Source: Methylobacterium sp. NEAU K
GTDB lineage: Bacteria > Pseudomonadota > Alphaproteobacteria > Rhizobiales > Beijerinckiaceae
Direction: 5' to 3'
NCBI RefSeq assembly: GCF_030700285.1
Contig: NZ_JAUYZJ010000010.1
Location: 102,423 to 166,422, forward strand
Length of the DNA: 64,000 bases
Below the pieces are notes generated by a model. The model worked only from the letters and a program-made list of their open reading frames with translations, was not told the origin of the DNA and searched no databases. The position numbers and the translations under genes are program-made. Below, one piece after another: positions 1 to 8,745 of this stretch (position 1 is the stretch's first letter; every line of letters begins with the position of its first letter).

Positions 1-105
1 CTCTTTTCTTTTCGAGAGGACCTGTGTGGGGATCGGAGGCGTCGCGACTCGACAGGAGGCGCGCCGACGGGCATGCGGGATGAGGCAAGCGGGTTGGGGG
101 CGCAG

Positions 106-1248
106 ATGACGGGGACGCCGCGGACGGAGCGCAGGACCGAGCGCAAGATGCTGCGCGTCCTCGAAGGCGAGGCGATCGGGCCGCCCCCCGCCTGGATGAT
201 GCGCCAGGCGGGCCGCTATCTGCCCGAATACCGGGCAACCCGCGCGGAGGCCGGCTCGTTCCTGGACCTCTGCTACAGTCCGGACTTCGCCGTCGAGGTG
301 ACGCTGCAGCCGATCCGCCGCTTCGGCTTCGATGCCGCGATCCTGTTCTCGGATATCCTGGTCGTCCCCCACGCGCTCGGCCAGGACGTGCGCTTCGTCG
401 AGGGCGAGGGGCCGCGCCTCGATCCGCTCGACGGCCGGGAGGCGTTCGCGCGGCTGCGCGAGGCCGGCGACCCGGCGATCGTTTCGCACCTCGCGCCGGT
501 CTTCGAGACGGTGAAGCGGCTGCGCGCCGAACTGCCGGGCGAGACGACCCTGCTCGGGTTCTGCGGCGCCCCCTGGACGGTGGCGAGCTACATGATCGGC
601 GGCCGCGGCACCCCGGACCTCGCCCCCGCCCGAGCGCTGGCCGAAGGCGACACGGCGCTGGTCGACGCCCTGATCGACCGCCTCGTCACGGTCCAGACCG
701 CGTATCTCGTCCGCCAGCTCGAAGCCGGCGCCGACGCGGTGCAGATCTTCGAATCCCATGCCGGCACCCTGCCGAGGGCCGTGCCGGCCTCGGCGGGGGG
801 TATCGATCCGGTGGACGACGTGGCCGAGAGTGCCCTTCCGGGCTCGGCCACCGCGGATGCCCTCACCCGCTGGTCCCTGAGGCCGATCGCCCGGATGATC
901 GCCGGCGTCCGCGCGAAGGTGCCGGGGGCGAAGATCATCGTGTTCGCCCGCGGCTCGGGCCTCGACGGCCATGCCCGGGTGGTGCCGGAGACCGGCGCCG
1001 ACGCGGTCGGCGTCGACTGGGCGGTGGACCTGAAGGCCCTGCGTGGGCACGTGCCGGCCGCCACGGTGACGCAGGGCAACCTGCACCCCGACACGCTGGT
1101 CGCGGGCGGCGATGCCCTCGACGCGGCGGTGGACGCTGTGCTGGAGGCGACGGCGGGCCTGCCGCACGTGTTCAACCTCGGCCACGGCATCACGCCGCAG
1201 ACGCCGGTCGCCCATGTCGAGCGCATGCTCGCGCGGCTCCGCAGGTAG
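106..1248 (+). CDS. hemE: Uroporphyrinogen decarboxylase
   Basis: HemE removes four acetate carboxyl groups from uroporphyrinogen III to give coproporphyrinogen III in cytosolic haem synthesis. Family hallmarks are visible: the N-terminal [11 protein letters not shown] block, the GFCGAPWT block and the C-terminal NLGHGI block. The ATG at 106 gives 380 aa; an ATG at 73 (13 nt after AGGAGG at 54-59) and one at 148 are alternatives, the last being closest to the usual length of about 345. Odd point: between the conserved FESHAGTLP and LTRWSLRPI there are roughly 30 extra residues (about 221-251) that most HemE proteins lack. hemJ follows 4 nt downstream, so the two haem genes are probably co-transcribed. 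Family assignment is certain; the start is not. Confidence 0.95.
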   Translation: MTGTPRTERRTERKMLRVLEGEAIGPPPAWMMRQAGRYLPEYRATRAEAGSFLDLCYSPDFAVEVTLQPIRRFGFDAAILFSDILVVPHALGQDVRFVEGEGPRLDPLDGREAFARLREAGDPAIVSHLAPVFETVKRLRAELPGETTLLGFCGAPWTVASYMIGGRGTPDLAPARALAEGDTALVDALIDRLVTVQTAYLVRQLEAGADAVQIFESHAGTLPRAVPASAGGIDPVDDVAESALPGSATADALTRWSLRPIARMIAGVRAKVPGAKIIVFARGSGLDGHARVVPETGADAVGVDWAVDLKALRGHVPAATVTQGNLHPDTLVAGGDALDAAVDAVLEATAGLPHVFNLGHGITPQTPVAHVERMLARLRR

Positions 1249-1252
1249 GATC

Positions 1253-1684
1253 GTGCTCTACGACTGGATCAAGGCCGGCCACGTGATCAGCCTGATCGCC
1301 TGGATGGCGGGCATGCTCTACCTGCCGCGCCTGTTCGTGTACCACGCCAGCCTGCCGCCGGGCTCCGAGGCGCAGTCGGCGACCTTCAAGGTGATGGAGC
1401 GCCGCCTGCTCAAGGCGATCATGAACCCCGCCCTGATCGCCACCTGGGTCTTCGGGCTGGCGCTTGCCTGGATGAGCGGCTTCTACGCGAGCCCCTGGCT
1501 CCAGGCGAAGGTCCTGCTCGTGCTGGCGATGACCGGCATCCACGGCTGGCTCGCCCGGATGGTGAAGGATTTCGCCGCCGACCGGAACGCCCGCGGGCAT
1601 CGGTTCTACCGGGTGCTCAACGAGGTTCCGACGCTCCTGATGATCGGCATCGTCATCCTGGTGGTGGTCAAGCCGGGCTTCTGA
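1253..1684 (+). CDS. hemJ: Protoporphyrinogen IX oxidase HemJ
   Basis: HemJ is the membrane protoporphyrinogen oxidase used by many alphaproteobacteria in place of HemG or HemY. The reading frame is open far upstream, but a GTG at 1253 gives the canonical start MLYDWIKAGHVIS and 143 aa, the normal family size. The invariant haem-ligand histidine is H10, and the MAGMLYLPRLFVYH block follows. Four hydrophobic segments are evident (about 10-30, 60-80, 85-105, 120-142). It starts 4 nt after the hemE stop and so is very likely translated from the same message. Confidence 0.93.
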   Translation: MLYDWIKAGHVISLIAWMAGMLYLPRLFVYHASLPPGSEAQSATFKVMERRLLKAIMNPALIATWVFGLALAWMSGFYASPWLQAKVLLVLAMTGIHGWLARMVKDFAADRNARGHRFYRVLNEVPTLLMIGIVILVVVKPGF

Positions 1685-1766
1685 TCCCGGTATCCCGTGA
1701 TCCGGGCACGGCTCGCCGCGCAGGCGCGGCGGCCGGAGCCTTTCGCCGGCCGGGCCGTTGGGGGCC

Positions 1767-2111
1767 ATGACCAAGGTTTTCCTGCTCGCCCTACCGCTGG
1801 TTCTTCTCGCCGCCGCACCCGCCCGGGCCGCGAGCTTCCCATGCGAGAAGGCCGAGACGCCCGACGAGAAGGCGGTCTGCGCGCACCTCCCCCTCAACGA
1901 CATGGACGTCGAGATGGCGACCCGGTTCGACATCCTGAAGGCCGTGCTGCCCATGGGAGGCCAGACCAAGCTCCGCGACGACCAGGAGGCTTGGCTCAAG
2001 GAGCGCCGTGCCTGCGGAGCCGATGTGACCTGCCTGCGCGGCCTCTACGAGACCCGGCTCAAGGTGCTGCGCGGGGTCCTTTCAGAGTTTGCCAAGCAGG
2101 GACCGCAGTGA
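1767..2111 (+). CDS. Secreted LprI/DUF1311-like protein
   Basis: This 114-aa protein has a clear Sec signal peptide (KVFLLALPLVLLAAAPARAA) followed by a small domain with spaced cysteines (FPCEKAETPDEKAVC, RRACGADVTC). That layout, with the end pattern of CL..LY..R, resembles the DUF1311 / lysozyme-inhibitor LprI N-terminal family, so a periplasmic location with two disulfides is likely. ATG 1767 was preferred to the in-frame TTG at 1758. The function in this organism is unknown. It converges on the aspartate racemase-like gene, with only 7 nt between the two stops. Confidence 0.7.
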   Translation: MTKVFLLALPLVLLAAAPARAASFPCEKAETPDEKAVCAHLPLNDMDVEMATRFDILKAVLPMGGQTKLRDDQEAWLKERRACGADVTCLRGLYETRLKVLRGVLSEFAKQGPQ

Positions 2112-2118
2112 CGGCCGA

Positions 2119-2832
2119 TCAGGCCACCAGCGGGAGCGCGACAGCATCGGCCAGGCAGGCGGCCACGCAGGCGCGCGCCAGGGCGTCGGTGGCGTCCACC
2201 ATCAGGGACGCCAGATCGTCCCCGGCACCGGCGAGTGCGAGCGGGATCTCGGTGCACGCCAGCACCACCCGGCGACATCCGGCCGCCGTCAGGGACAGGG
2301 CCTGCGCTTCGAGGATCGGCGCGGCCTCCGCGACCCGTCCGGCCTTCACCAGGTGGATCGCCCCGGCGACCGCGGCCTGTCCGTCGGGATCCGGGGTCAG
2401 GCAGGTGAAGCCGTGCCGGGCGAGCCGCTCCGGGTAGAGGCCGGCCCGCAGGGTCCCCTCGCTGGCCAGAAGGCCGACCGGACCGTCGGTAAGGGCGCAC
2501 CGGACGAGGTCGTCGGCCACGGCATCGACGATGTGCAGGATCGGCAGGGCCGTCCCGGCCTGCAGAGCGGCGTGCCAGTGATGGGCGGTGTTGCACGGGA
2601 TGGCGATGCGGGTGGCGCCCCCCGCCTCCAGGCGCGCCAGGGCGGCGCGCATCGCCGGCAGCGGGTCCGGCCCCTGGCCCAGGATGGACGCGACCCGGTC
2701 GGGGATGTCGGCGGCCGAGCAGACCAGGGTCGGGATGTGGTCCTGGTCGCGCCGGGCCGGCGTCGCCCGCACGAGCTTGGCCAGGAAATCCACCGTCGCC
2801 AGCGGACCCATCCCGCCGAGAATACCGAGCAT
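2119..2832 (-). CDS. Aspartate/glutamate racemase family protein
   Basis: A 237-aa cofactor-independent amino-acid racemase. The start at 2832 gives the diagnostic N-terminus MLGILGGMGPLATVDF; an ATG nine codons upstream is less likely. The two catalytic cysteines of the family sit in PCNTAHHW (C80) and ACTEIPL (C193), which serve as the acid/base pair that inverts the alpha carbon. Length and motifs fit the YgeA / aspartate racemase branch. Substrate (aspartate, glutamate or another amino acid) cannot be read from sequence. It is monocistronic in appearance, with about 200 nt of non-coding DNA before the next minus-strand gene. Confidence 0.88.
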   Translation of the reverse strand: MLGILGGMGPLATVDFLAKLVRATPARRDQDHIPTLVCSAADIPDRVASILGQGPDPLPAMRAALARLEAGGATRIAIPCNTAHHWHAALQAGTALPILHIVDAVADDLVRCALTDGPVGLLASEGTLRAGLYPERLARHGFTCLTPDPDGQAAVAGAIHLVKAGRVAEAAPILEAQALSLTAAGCRRVVLACTEIPLALAGAGDDLASLMVDATDALARACVAACLADAVALPLVA

Positions 2833-3040
2833 CGCCGCCTCCGATCGTCGCTGGCGCATCCTTGCGCGGCGGCCGCACCGGGGTCCAATGCCGTGTCGGC
2901 ACGGCCCATGCCGATCCGGCATCGAAAATCCTGGACCCCTATGGCAGGGCTGAGAGCCCCGTGCCCTCGGGGCTTCGCGCCCCGAACCCGGCCAAAGGAC
3001 CGCAGGCCCTTCGGAAACCCCGTTTCGCCCGCGGCAGGGT

Positions 3041-3901
3041 TCAGGCGTCTTCGGCCGCCAGTCCGCGGGCCGCGCGCCACACCGCGTCGAGGGCGGCGTG
3101 CCGGCGGCCGGCATTCCGGTAGAGGCGGATCTCCAACGCGGCCCCCGGCCCGGCCGCCACGAGGCTGCCCTCGGCCAGTTCGCGGGCGACAAGGCTCGCG
3201 GGCAGCCAGGCCAGCCCGTGGCCCGCGAGGGCCATGAACTTCAGGGCCTCCGCCATGGCGTTCTCGTTGACGTGGGCGGCTGCCGCCGGCTCCGTGGTGA
3301 GCGCCACCACCCGGCCCAGGAAGGAATCCTCAGGGTAGCCGAGTCCCGGCAGGTCGGGCGCGGCCGGTCCAGGCCGGTGCACCGGCATCAGCGCGTCGCG
3401 GCCGATGACGAGGTGCGGGAACGCCGCCGGGTCGAAGGGGATCGGCACCCCGGGATGGTGATAGGTCAGCAGGAGATCGTGGCTGCCTTCCGCCAGCGCC
3501 TGCACGCAGGCGTGGAAGTCGCCCGGCAGCAGCCGGCTGCCGAGCGGGCCGGTGCGGCCTTCGATCTTTCGGTACCAGCCCGGGAAGACGGTGAGCGCGA
3601 GGGTGTGGAGCGCGGCCACCGACACGGTCCGGGCCGGCGGCCGGGTCCGGGCCCGGAGCGCGTCGCGACTCGCGTGCAGCAGCCGCACGGTCTCCTGTGC
3701 GGTCTCGCGGAAGAGCTGGCCCTCGGGGGTCAGGGCGGTCGGGTAGGTGCTGCGGTCGATCAGCGGGACGCCGAGCCAGCCCTCGAGGGCCCGGATCCGC
3801 CGGCCGAAGGCCGGCTGGGTGACGTGGCGCTCGACCGCGGAGCGCGAGAAGCTGCCGGTGCGCGCGAGGCTCAGGAAGTCCTCGAGCCATTTCAGCTCCA
3901 T
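3041..3901 (-). CDS. LysR-family regulator, HypT/YjiE-like
   Basis: A 286-aa LysR-type transcriptional regulator. The winged helix-turn-helix covers about residues 1-60 (ELKWLEDFLSLARTGSFSRS, then VTQPAFGRRIRALE), and the effector-binding domain follows. The start motif ...KWLxDFLxL...FSxxAVxRxVxQPAFxRRIRALE and the late GxGIAWLP-like block (GHGLAWLPASL) resemble E. coli HypT (YjiE), the hypochlorite-responsive regulator, as remembered from that family. The methionines used by HypT were not checked one by one. It begins 11 nt after the hisG stop on the same strand, so it may be the last gene of a hisZ-hisG transcript. Confidence 0.85.
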   Translation of the reverse strand: MELKWLEDFLSLARTGSFSRSAVERHVTQPAFGRRIRALEGWLGVPLIDRSTYPTALTPEGQLFRETAQETVRLLHASRDALRARTRPPARTVSVAALHTLALTVFPGWYRKIEGRTGPLGSRLLPGDFHACVQALAEGSHDLLLTYHHPGVPIPFDPAAFPHLVIGRDALMPVHRPGPAAPDLPGLGYPEDSFLGRVVALTTEPAAAAHVNENAMAEALKFMALAGHGLAWLPASLVARELAEGSLVAAGPGAALEIRLYRNAGRRHAALDAVWRAARGLAAEDA

Positions 3902-3912
3902 CGCCGGGCGTC

Positions 3913-4896
3913 TTAGAGCCGCGCCAGCAGCCGCTCCGCCAGCGGGTTCTCCGCCGCGAAGGCGTAGTCGACCCGCCGCACCGTCACGGCCCGGGCGCCG
4001 GCCAGGACCAGGGCTCCCGCGAGCTCGAACACGGCGCCCTCCGGGCAGCGCATCACGATCTCGCCATCGGCCCCGCGCGGGGCGCCGTAGGGCAACTCGG
4101 CCTCGTGCAGGCCGGCGAGGCTGGCCAGATCGATGGCGCCGGTCTCCGGCATGGCGGCCCGGACCTCCCGGGTGGTGCGGGCGCGCTCCTCGGCGGCGAT
4201 GCGGCCGAGCACCGTGCGCAGCGCAGCCCGCTGGCTCTCGCCCCAGGGCGCCTGCAGCGAGGCGACGAGGTTGGCCTCGGAGCGCAGGATGATCCCGTCG
4301 TCGAGCACCTTCAGGGCGTTGGCGCTGAGCGTCGCCCCCGTGGTGGTGATGTCGACCACGATCTCGGCCGAGCCGGCCGCCGGTGCCCCCTCGGTGGCGC
4401 CGAGGCTCTCGACGATGCGGTAATCGGCGACCCCCTTCTCGGCGAAGAACCGGCGGGTCAGGTTCACGTATTTGGTCGCCACCCGCAGGCGACGGCCGTG
4501 GCGGGCGCGCATGAGGGCCGCGACCTCGTCGAGGTCGGACATCGCCCGCACGTCGATCCAGGCCTGGGGCACCGCGACCACCACGGTGGCGTTGCCGAAG
4601 CCCAAGGGCGTCAGCAGCTCCACTTGGCCGCGCACGTCCGGCAGGGTCTCGCGGATCAGATCCTCGCCGGTCACGCCCAGATGGGCCGCACCCGAGGCGA
4701 GCTGCGCGGCGATCTCCGAGGCCGAGAGGTAGCGCACCTCGACGTCCGGGACGCCCACGAGCTTGCCCCGGTAGTCGCGGGCGCCGGCGCCCTGGGCCAG
4801 CTTCAAGCCGGCGCGGCCGAAGAACGCGTTGGCGTTCTCCTGGAGCCGGCCCTTGGACGGCACCGCCAGGATCAGGGTGGTGTCGGATGCGCTCAT
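3913..4896 (-). CDS. hisG: ATP phosphoribosyltransferase catalytic subunit
   Basis: HisG joins ATP and PRPP in the first step of histidine synthesis. Recognisable blocks are LAVPSKGRLQE at the N-terminus, GVTGEDLI, RVATKYVNLTRRFF and the PRPP loop region EIVVDITTTGATL. The start at 4896 overlaps the hisZ stop in an ATGA arrangement, implying translational coupling. At 327 aa it is about 100 residues longer than the short-form HisG proteins that normally need HisZ. The extra C-terminus (about 235-327, ending ARAVTVRRVDYAFAAENPLA) has a beta-alpha pattern that could be a divergent regulatory domain. The frame is also open upstream through hisZ, but that part is a shadow. Confidence 0.94.
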   Translation of the reverse strand: MSASDTTLILAVPSKGRLQENANAFFGRAGLKLAQGAGARDYRGKLVGVPDVEVRYLSASEIAAQLASGAAHLGVTGEDLIRETLPDVRGQVELLTPLGFGNATVVVAVPQAWIDVRAMSDLDEVAALMRARHGRRLRVATKYVNLTRRFFAEKGVADYRIVESLGATEGAPAAGSAEIVVDITTTGATLSANALKVLDDGIILRSEANLVASLQAPWGESQRAALRTVLGRIAAEERARTTREVRAAMPETGAIDLASLAGLHEAELPYGAPRGADGEIVMRCPEGAVFELAGALVLAGARAVTVRRVDYAFAAENPLAERLLARL

Positions 4897-6035
4897 CGTC
4901 CGGCCCCCGCCACGCGCTCGACCCAGAAGGTGCAGCCCACCGCCGGCAGTGCGACCGGGCTGCCGAGATGCCCGAGCAGCCCGTCGTAGCGGCCGCCGCC
5001 GACCAGGATCGGGCCGTCCCGCTCGGTCACCTCGAAGATGAAGCCGGTATAATAGTCCAGGTTGCGGGCGAAGCCGCCCTGGAAGCGGAAGCGCTCGATC
5101 GGCAGGCCGCGGGCCGCGATGAAGCCGGTGCGCTCCTCGAACAGGTCGAGGGCGGCCGAGAGGGCGTCGTGGCGCAGGTTCGCGTCGGTCACCAGCGCCC
5201 GCAGGTCGCGGGCGGCCGCGTCTGGGTGCCCGCTGATGGTCCGGTAGCGGTCGAGGATCGCGCGGTTCTCGGCGTTGAGCCCGGCCCCGCCATTGGCCTG
5301 CGCCGCCGCCTTGCCGAGGAAGCGCTCGGCGATCTCGCCGGCGCTGCGGCCGCCCACCGCGGAGATCCCCGCGATCGCCAGCACGTCCTCCACGAAGGCG
5401 CGCACGCCCCGGGGGTCCTGGCCCTGGATCGCCGCCAGCAGCCCCGCATGCGGGTCCTCCGGGCGCGCGCCCTCGCCGCCATTGGTCACGGCATCGAGGG
5501 AGCGCCCGGCGGCGAGCGCCCGCAGGGTCCGCCGCTTGGCCGCGGGAGGGACCGCGAGGCCGTCGAGCAGCGCCACCGTCAGGCCCATGTCGCCGAGGCG
5601 CACCGCCGGGTCGGTGCGGCCGAACAGGGCGAGCCCCTCCAGGGCGAGGCCGAGCACTTCGGCATCCGCGGCCGGCGTGTCGGTGCGGCCGATCGATTCG
5701 ATCCCCGCCTGGAAGAACTCGTCGGGCTCGTCGGCGGCGAGCCGGAAGACCGGGCCGCAATAGCTGTAATCGGCCGCCTGGCCGTCGGCCTCTGCCCGGT
5801 GCAGGCGGCAGACGGGAATGGTGAATTCCGGCCGCAGGCACAATTCGGCCCCGGCCGCGTCCTGGGTCACGAAGATCCGGCGGCGGATGTCCTCGCCGGA
5901 CAGTTCCAGGAACGGCTCCACCGGCTGCAGCACCGGGGGCGCCACCGGCCGGTAGCCCGCCGCCGCCAGATGCGCGTGCAGCCGCGTCCGCGCCGCATCG
6001 CCCGCCCCCGTCTCACCCGCCTCCGGTCGTGTCAT
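4893..6035 (-). CDS. hisZ: ATP phosphoribosyltransferase regulatory subunit HisZ
   Basis: HisZ is a histidyl-tRNA synthetase paralogue without aminoacylation activity that activates HisG. The 380-aa protein shows class II synthetase core motifs: LRPEFTIPVCR, a motif-2-like stretch YSYCGPVFR, the ARNLDYYTGFIFEV block and the GGGRYDGLL motif-3-like end. It lacks the C-terminal anticodon-binding domain seen in the true hisS of this window (14949-16484). ATG 6035 was chosen because upstream codons are low-complexity and unlike the family. It overlaps hisG by 4 nt. Upstream lies a 454-nt non-coding region that presumably holds the promoter. Confidence 0.92.
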   Translation of the reverse strand: MTRPEAGETGAGDAARTRLHAHLAAAGYRPVAPPVLQPVEPFLELSGEDIRRRIFVTQDAAGAELCLRPEFTIPVCRLHRAEADGQAADYSYCGPVFRLAADEPDEFFQAGIESIGRTDTPAADAEVLGLALEGLALFGRTDPAVRLGDMGLTVALLDGLAVPPAAKRRTLRALAAGRSLDAVTNGGEGARPEDPHAGLLAAIQGQDPRGVRAFVEDVLAIAGISAVGGRSAGEIAERFLGKAAAQANGGAGLNAENRAILDRYRTISGHPDAAARDLRALVTDANLRHDALSAALDLFEERTGFIAARGLPIERFRFQGGFARNLDYYTGFIFEVTERDGPILVGGGRYDGLLGHLGSPVALPAVGCTFWVERVAGAGR

Positions 6036-6489
6036 CGCATCCACCTCGCGGGCGCTCCGTAGCAGTCGCGACCGAACTTGGCGACACGCGCGAGCGGGAT
6101 GTCGGGCTGTCCCTGCGCGCGGGTCGGTATCGGCCCCGGAGGGCATGGGTTTCCGAAGGGCTCGGAGCCCGGCCCGTTCGAGGGGCCCGATTTGCCGGAA
6201 CCCCGGCCGTGGCGACCGGGGCCCTGGTAGGGCGGGCGGGGTTTGCAGAGCGCGGCTTCGGCTTTCGCCGGCCAGCGGCCGCGTATGCGGGCGGCACGGC
6301 GATGCGCAGGCCCCCGCAGCCGCTGCGGATCCGCCGGACGAGGGGGCAACGACACTTCCGGCGGCCGGCCCCGCCGCGGGCACCCGTGCCCGCTCCAGGC
6401 AGTGCTCGATCAGCGCCAGCACGTCGCAGGCCGGAAGCGCCTGGCCGAAGCCGAGCAGGGCGGCCCTCTGCAAGGCTCGGGGCGACGCC
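6036..6489. other. 454-nt intergenic region upstream of hisZ
   Basis: No convincing gene. Both strands have open frames, but they are compositionally biased (Ala/Pro/Arg) and lack recognisable domains or ribosome-binding sites. At 6147-6161 it carries a 15-nt sequence whose reverse complement, GCCCTTCGGAAACCC, also occurs at 3006-3020 in another intergenic region. The hisZ promoter should lie in the part nearest 6036. Confidence 0.5.
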
Positions 6490-7785
6490 CTAACGCTGTC
6501 CGGCCCCGAGCCGATGCTCGGCGAAGAAGTCGAGCATCGCCCGCGAGGCGTCGGGCCCGTCGGCATCCGTGTAGCTGCCCTCGGGGCGGCCGCCCGACCA
6601 GGCGTGGCCGGCGCCACGCACCCGCCAGTCCTCGACGACGACCCGTCCCGTCCCGTCCCTGTAGCGGGTGCGGGTGAAGGGATGGCCGCGGCCCTCGAAG
6701 GTCTCGGACCTGGCCGTCAGCCCCGCGACATCTGCCTGGGCCAGCACCTGGTCGGCGTTGCGCACGGTCACGGTGCCGTCGTCCTCGCCGTGGAACAGGA
6801 TGGTGGGCACGCGCTGCCCGGCCGGCGCGGCGCCGACCTGCACCGCCGGGGCGAGGCCCGGTGCGCCGACCTGCATGGCCATCAGCGCCGAGCCGAGGTC
6901 GCGGGCACAGCCGGCCGCGAGGCCCGAATGCACGCCCACCGCGGCGTAGAGGTCCGGATAGGCCCGGGCGATGTTCAGGGCGGCGGCCCCGCCCGCCGAC
7001 ATCCCTGCGATGTAGACCCGGTTCGGATCGATGGCGTGGGCCGCCATCACGGCCTGGGTGATGCCCGCGATGATCGCGGGCTCGCCGGATGCGCGGCGCT
7101 GGTCGCGCGGCTCGTACCAGTTCCAGCAGCGCTGAACGTGCGCCTGACGGCTCTGGGCCGGGTACACGACGAACAGGCCCGCGCGCTCGGCCAGCTGGTT
7201 CATGCCGGTGCCGGCGGCGAAATCGTCCGGGTTCTGCATGCAGCCGTGCAGCATCACGATCAGCGGCGCCGGCTCGACCGGGTCGCTCGGGATGAACAGC
7301 TTGTAGTCGCGGGTGCCTGCCGCCTCCACGTGGCTCAGGGCGACGAAGCGGCTCTCGCCCGCGGCCTTCCGGCCGGCCGCCTGCTGTCCGGGCGACCGGC
7401 GCGCATGGCTCAGTCCCTTCAGCACCGGAGCCAGGCCCCGCACGACATGGCCGATCACCTCGCGGACCCGCACCGCCGGCTCCGCGGCCGAGCCTCGGGG
7501 GATTGCGTTTCGCGCCTCGCTCTGGGGCTCGGCTTTGATCTCTCCGGGAGATTCGGTCGGGACCCGCCGGCCGGTCTCCCGCGGGGCCTCGCCGCGCTGC
7601 CCCGGGGCTTGGGGCGGCGCGGCCGTGAGGCCGCCAAGGCTGCGCTGGATCAGGGCGGTGGCCTCATCCAGGCGGCCCAGGCCGGTCAGGCGGGTGGCCT
7701 CGATCAGGTCGGCGAAGGGCGAGCCGCCGGGCTTGTGGCGTTCTCCGTCGTGCAAGTCCTTGAGCTTGCCGAAGGGGTCGGTCAT
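6490..7785 (-). CDS. PHB depolymerase-family esterase
   Basis: A 431-aa alpha/beta hydrolase of the esterase-PHB (LpqC/PhbDep) family. Residues 1-150 form a linker-rich N-terminus starting MTDPFGKLKDL; the catalytic domain starts near the stretch RDYKLFIPS. The oxyanion region is LHGCMQNPDDF, the lipase box is GMSAGG with nucleophile Ser263, the acid is probably within FHGEDDGTV and the base is in GAGHAWSGG. There is no signal peptide, so the enzyme is probably cytosolic. The substrate could be polyhydroxybutyrate oligomers or another ester (feruloyl-type esters are hydrolysed by relatives). The start at 7785 follows the family pattern better than an upstream ATG at 7851. Confidence 0.85.
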   Translation of the reverse strand: MTDPFGKLKDLHDGERHKPGGSPFADLIEATRLTGLGRLDEATALIQRSLGGLTAAPPQAPGQRGEAPRETGRRVPTESPGEIKAEPQSEARNAIPRGSAAEPAVRVREVIGHVVRGLAPVLKGLSHARRSPGQQAAGRKAAGESRFVALSHVEAAGTRDYKLFIPSDPVEPAPLIVMLHGCMQNPDDFAAGTGMNQLAERAGLFVVYPAQSRQAHVQRCWNWYEPRDQRRASGEPAIIAGITQAVMAAHAIDPNRVYIAGMSAGGAAALNIARAYPDLYAAVGVHSGLAAGCARDLGSALMAMQVGAPGLAPAVQVGAAPAGQRVPTILFHGEDDGTVTVRNADQVLAQADVAGLTARSETFEGRGHPFTRTRYRDGTGRVVVEDWRVRGAGHAWSGGRPEGSYTDADGPDASRAMLDFFAEHRLGAGQR

Positions 7786-7938
7786 GGGTCCGCGCCTCGT
7801 CACTTCAGCATCCGTGTCGCGGCCGGAACCCGCACGCCTGTACCGTCGCATGCATCATCCTCACCGAGGTCCAGGATGGCACGCGGTCGGCTGATTGTGC
7901 ATTGCAGTAGACGCCGAGGTGCGCTGCGGCAAGATCGC

Positions 7939-8658
7939 TCAGGCGGGATCGTCCGCGCCGATGTACTCCGCCCAGATCGCCGTGGCCCCGAGGCTCGCCC
8001 GGAAGCTGTCGTGGCGGGCCCGCTCCTCATCCGTCAGTCGGCTACGATACGGCCGGGGCGCCACCGGAACCGCTTGGGCGGCGAGTTCGGCCGCCGGAGA
8101 CGCGGTCTGCGCGTCCAGCAATCCGAGGCTGGTCTGCTTGCCGCCGAGCAGCTCGACATAGACCTCGGCCAGGATCTGCGCGTCGAGGAGCGCCCCGTGC
8201 TTGGTGCGCCGGGTGTTGTCGATGCCGTAGCGGGCGCACAGGGCGTCGAGGTTGTTGGCGGCCCCGGGGTGCTTGCGCCGGGCCATCGGCAAGGTATCGA
8301 CCACGTCCTCCAGCCGGATCGGCGGCGGCGCATAGGCCCCGAGTCGGGCGTATTCCATGTTGAGGAAGCCGACGTCGAAGGGCGCGTTGTGGATGACGAG
8401 GCGCCCCTCGCGCAGGAAGTCCATGAGGTCGCCCACGATCTCCGCGAAGATCGGCTTGTCGGACAGGAACGCGTCCGACAGGCCGTGCACGTTGAACGCG
8501 CCCTCGGAGACCGCCCGCTGCGGGTTGCAGTAGCGGTGGAAGGTCCGGCCCGTGGGGATGTGCTTGAGCAGCTCGACCGCGCCGATCTCGATCAGCCGGT
8601 CGCCGCTCCGCGCCTCCGTGCCGGTGGTCTCGGTATCGAGGACGATCTCGCGCAGCAT
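7939..8658 (-). CDS. dnaQ: DNA polymerase III epsilon subunit (3'-5' proofreading exonuclease)
   Basis: DnaQ is the proofreading exonuclease of the replicative polymerase. The 239-aa protein has the full DEDDh set: D8 and E10 in LDTETTG, D95 in HNAPFD, and H154 plus D159 in HGALLD. The C-terminal tail (about 185-239) would contact the polymerase alpha subunit. It belongs to the minus-strand run with coaE, aroE and maf that alphaproteobacteria keep near the origin. A small secreted-protein gene lies between it and coaE. Confidence 0.95.
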   Translation of the reverse strand: MLREIVLDTETTGTEARSGDRLIEIGAVELLKHIPTGRTFHRYCNPQRAVSEGAFNVHGLSDAFLSDKPIFAEIVGDLMDFLREGRLVIHNAPFDVGFLNMEYARLGAYAPPPIRLEDVVDTLPMARRKHPGAANNLDALCARYGIDNTRRTKHGALLDAQILAEVYVELLGGKQTSLGLLDAQTASPAAELAAQAVPVAPRPYRSRLTDEERARHDSFRASLGATAIWAEYIGADDPA

Positions 8659-8745
8659 GTTTTGGGGACTCGCATCATGAGGCGGCCGGACCCTAGCCGG
8701 ATAGGGCCCGGGGGTTAATCCGCCGTGCCCGCCATTCCCGTCCGG

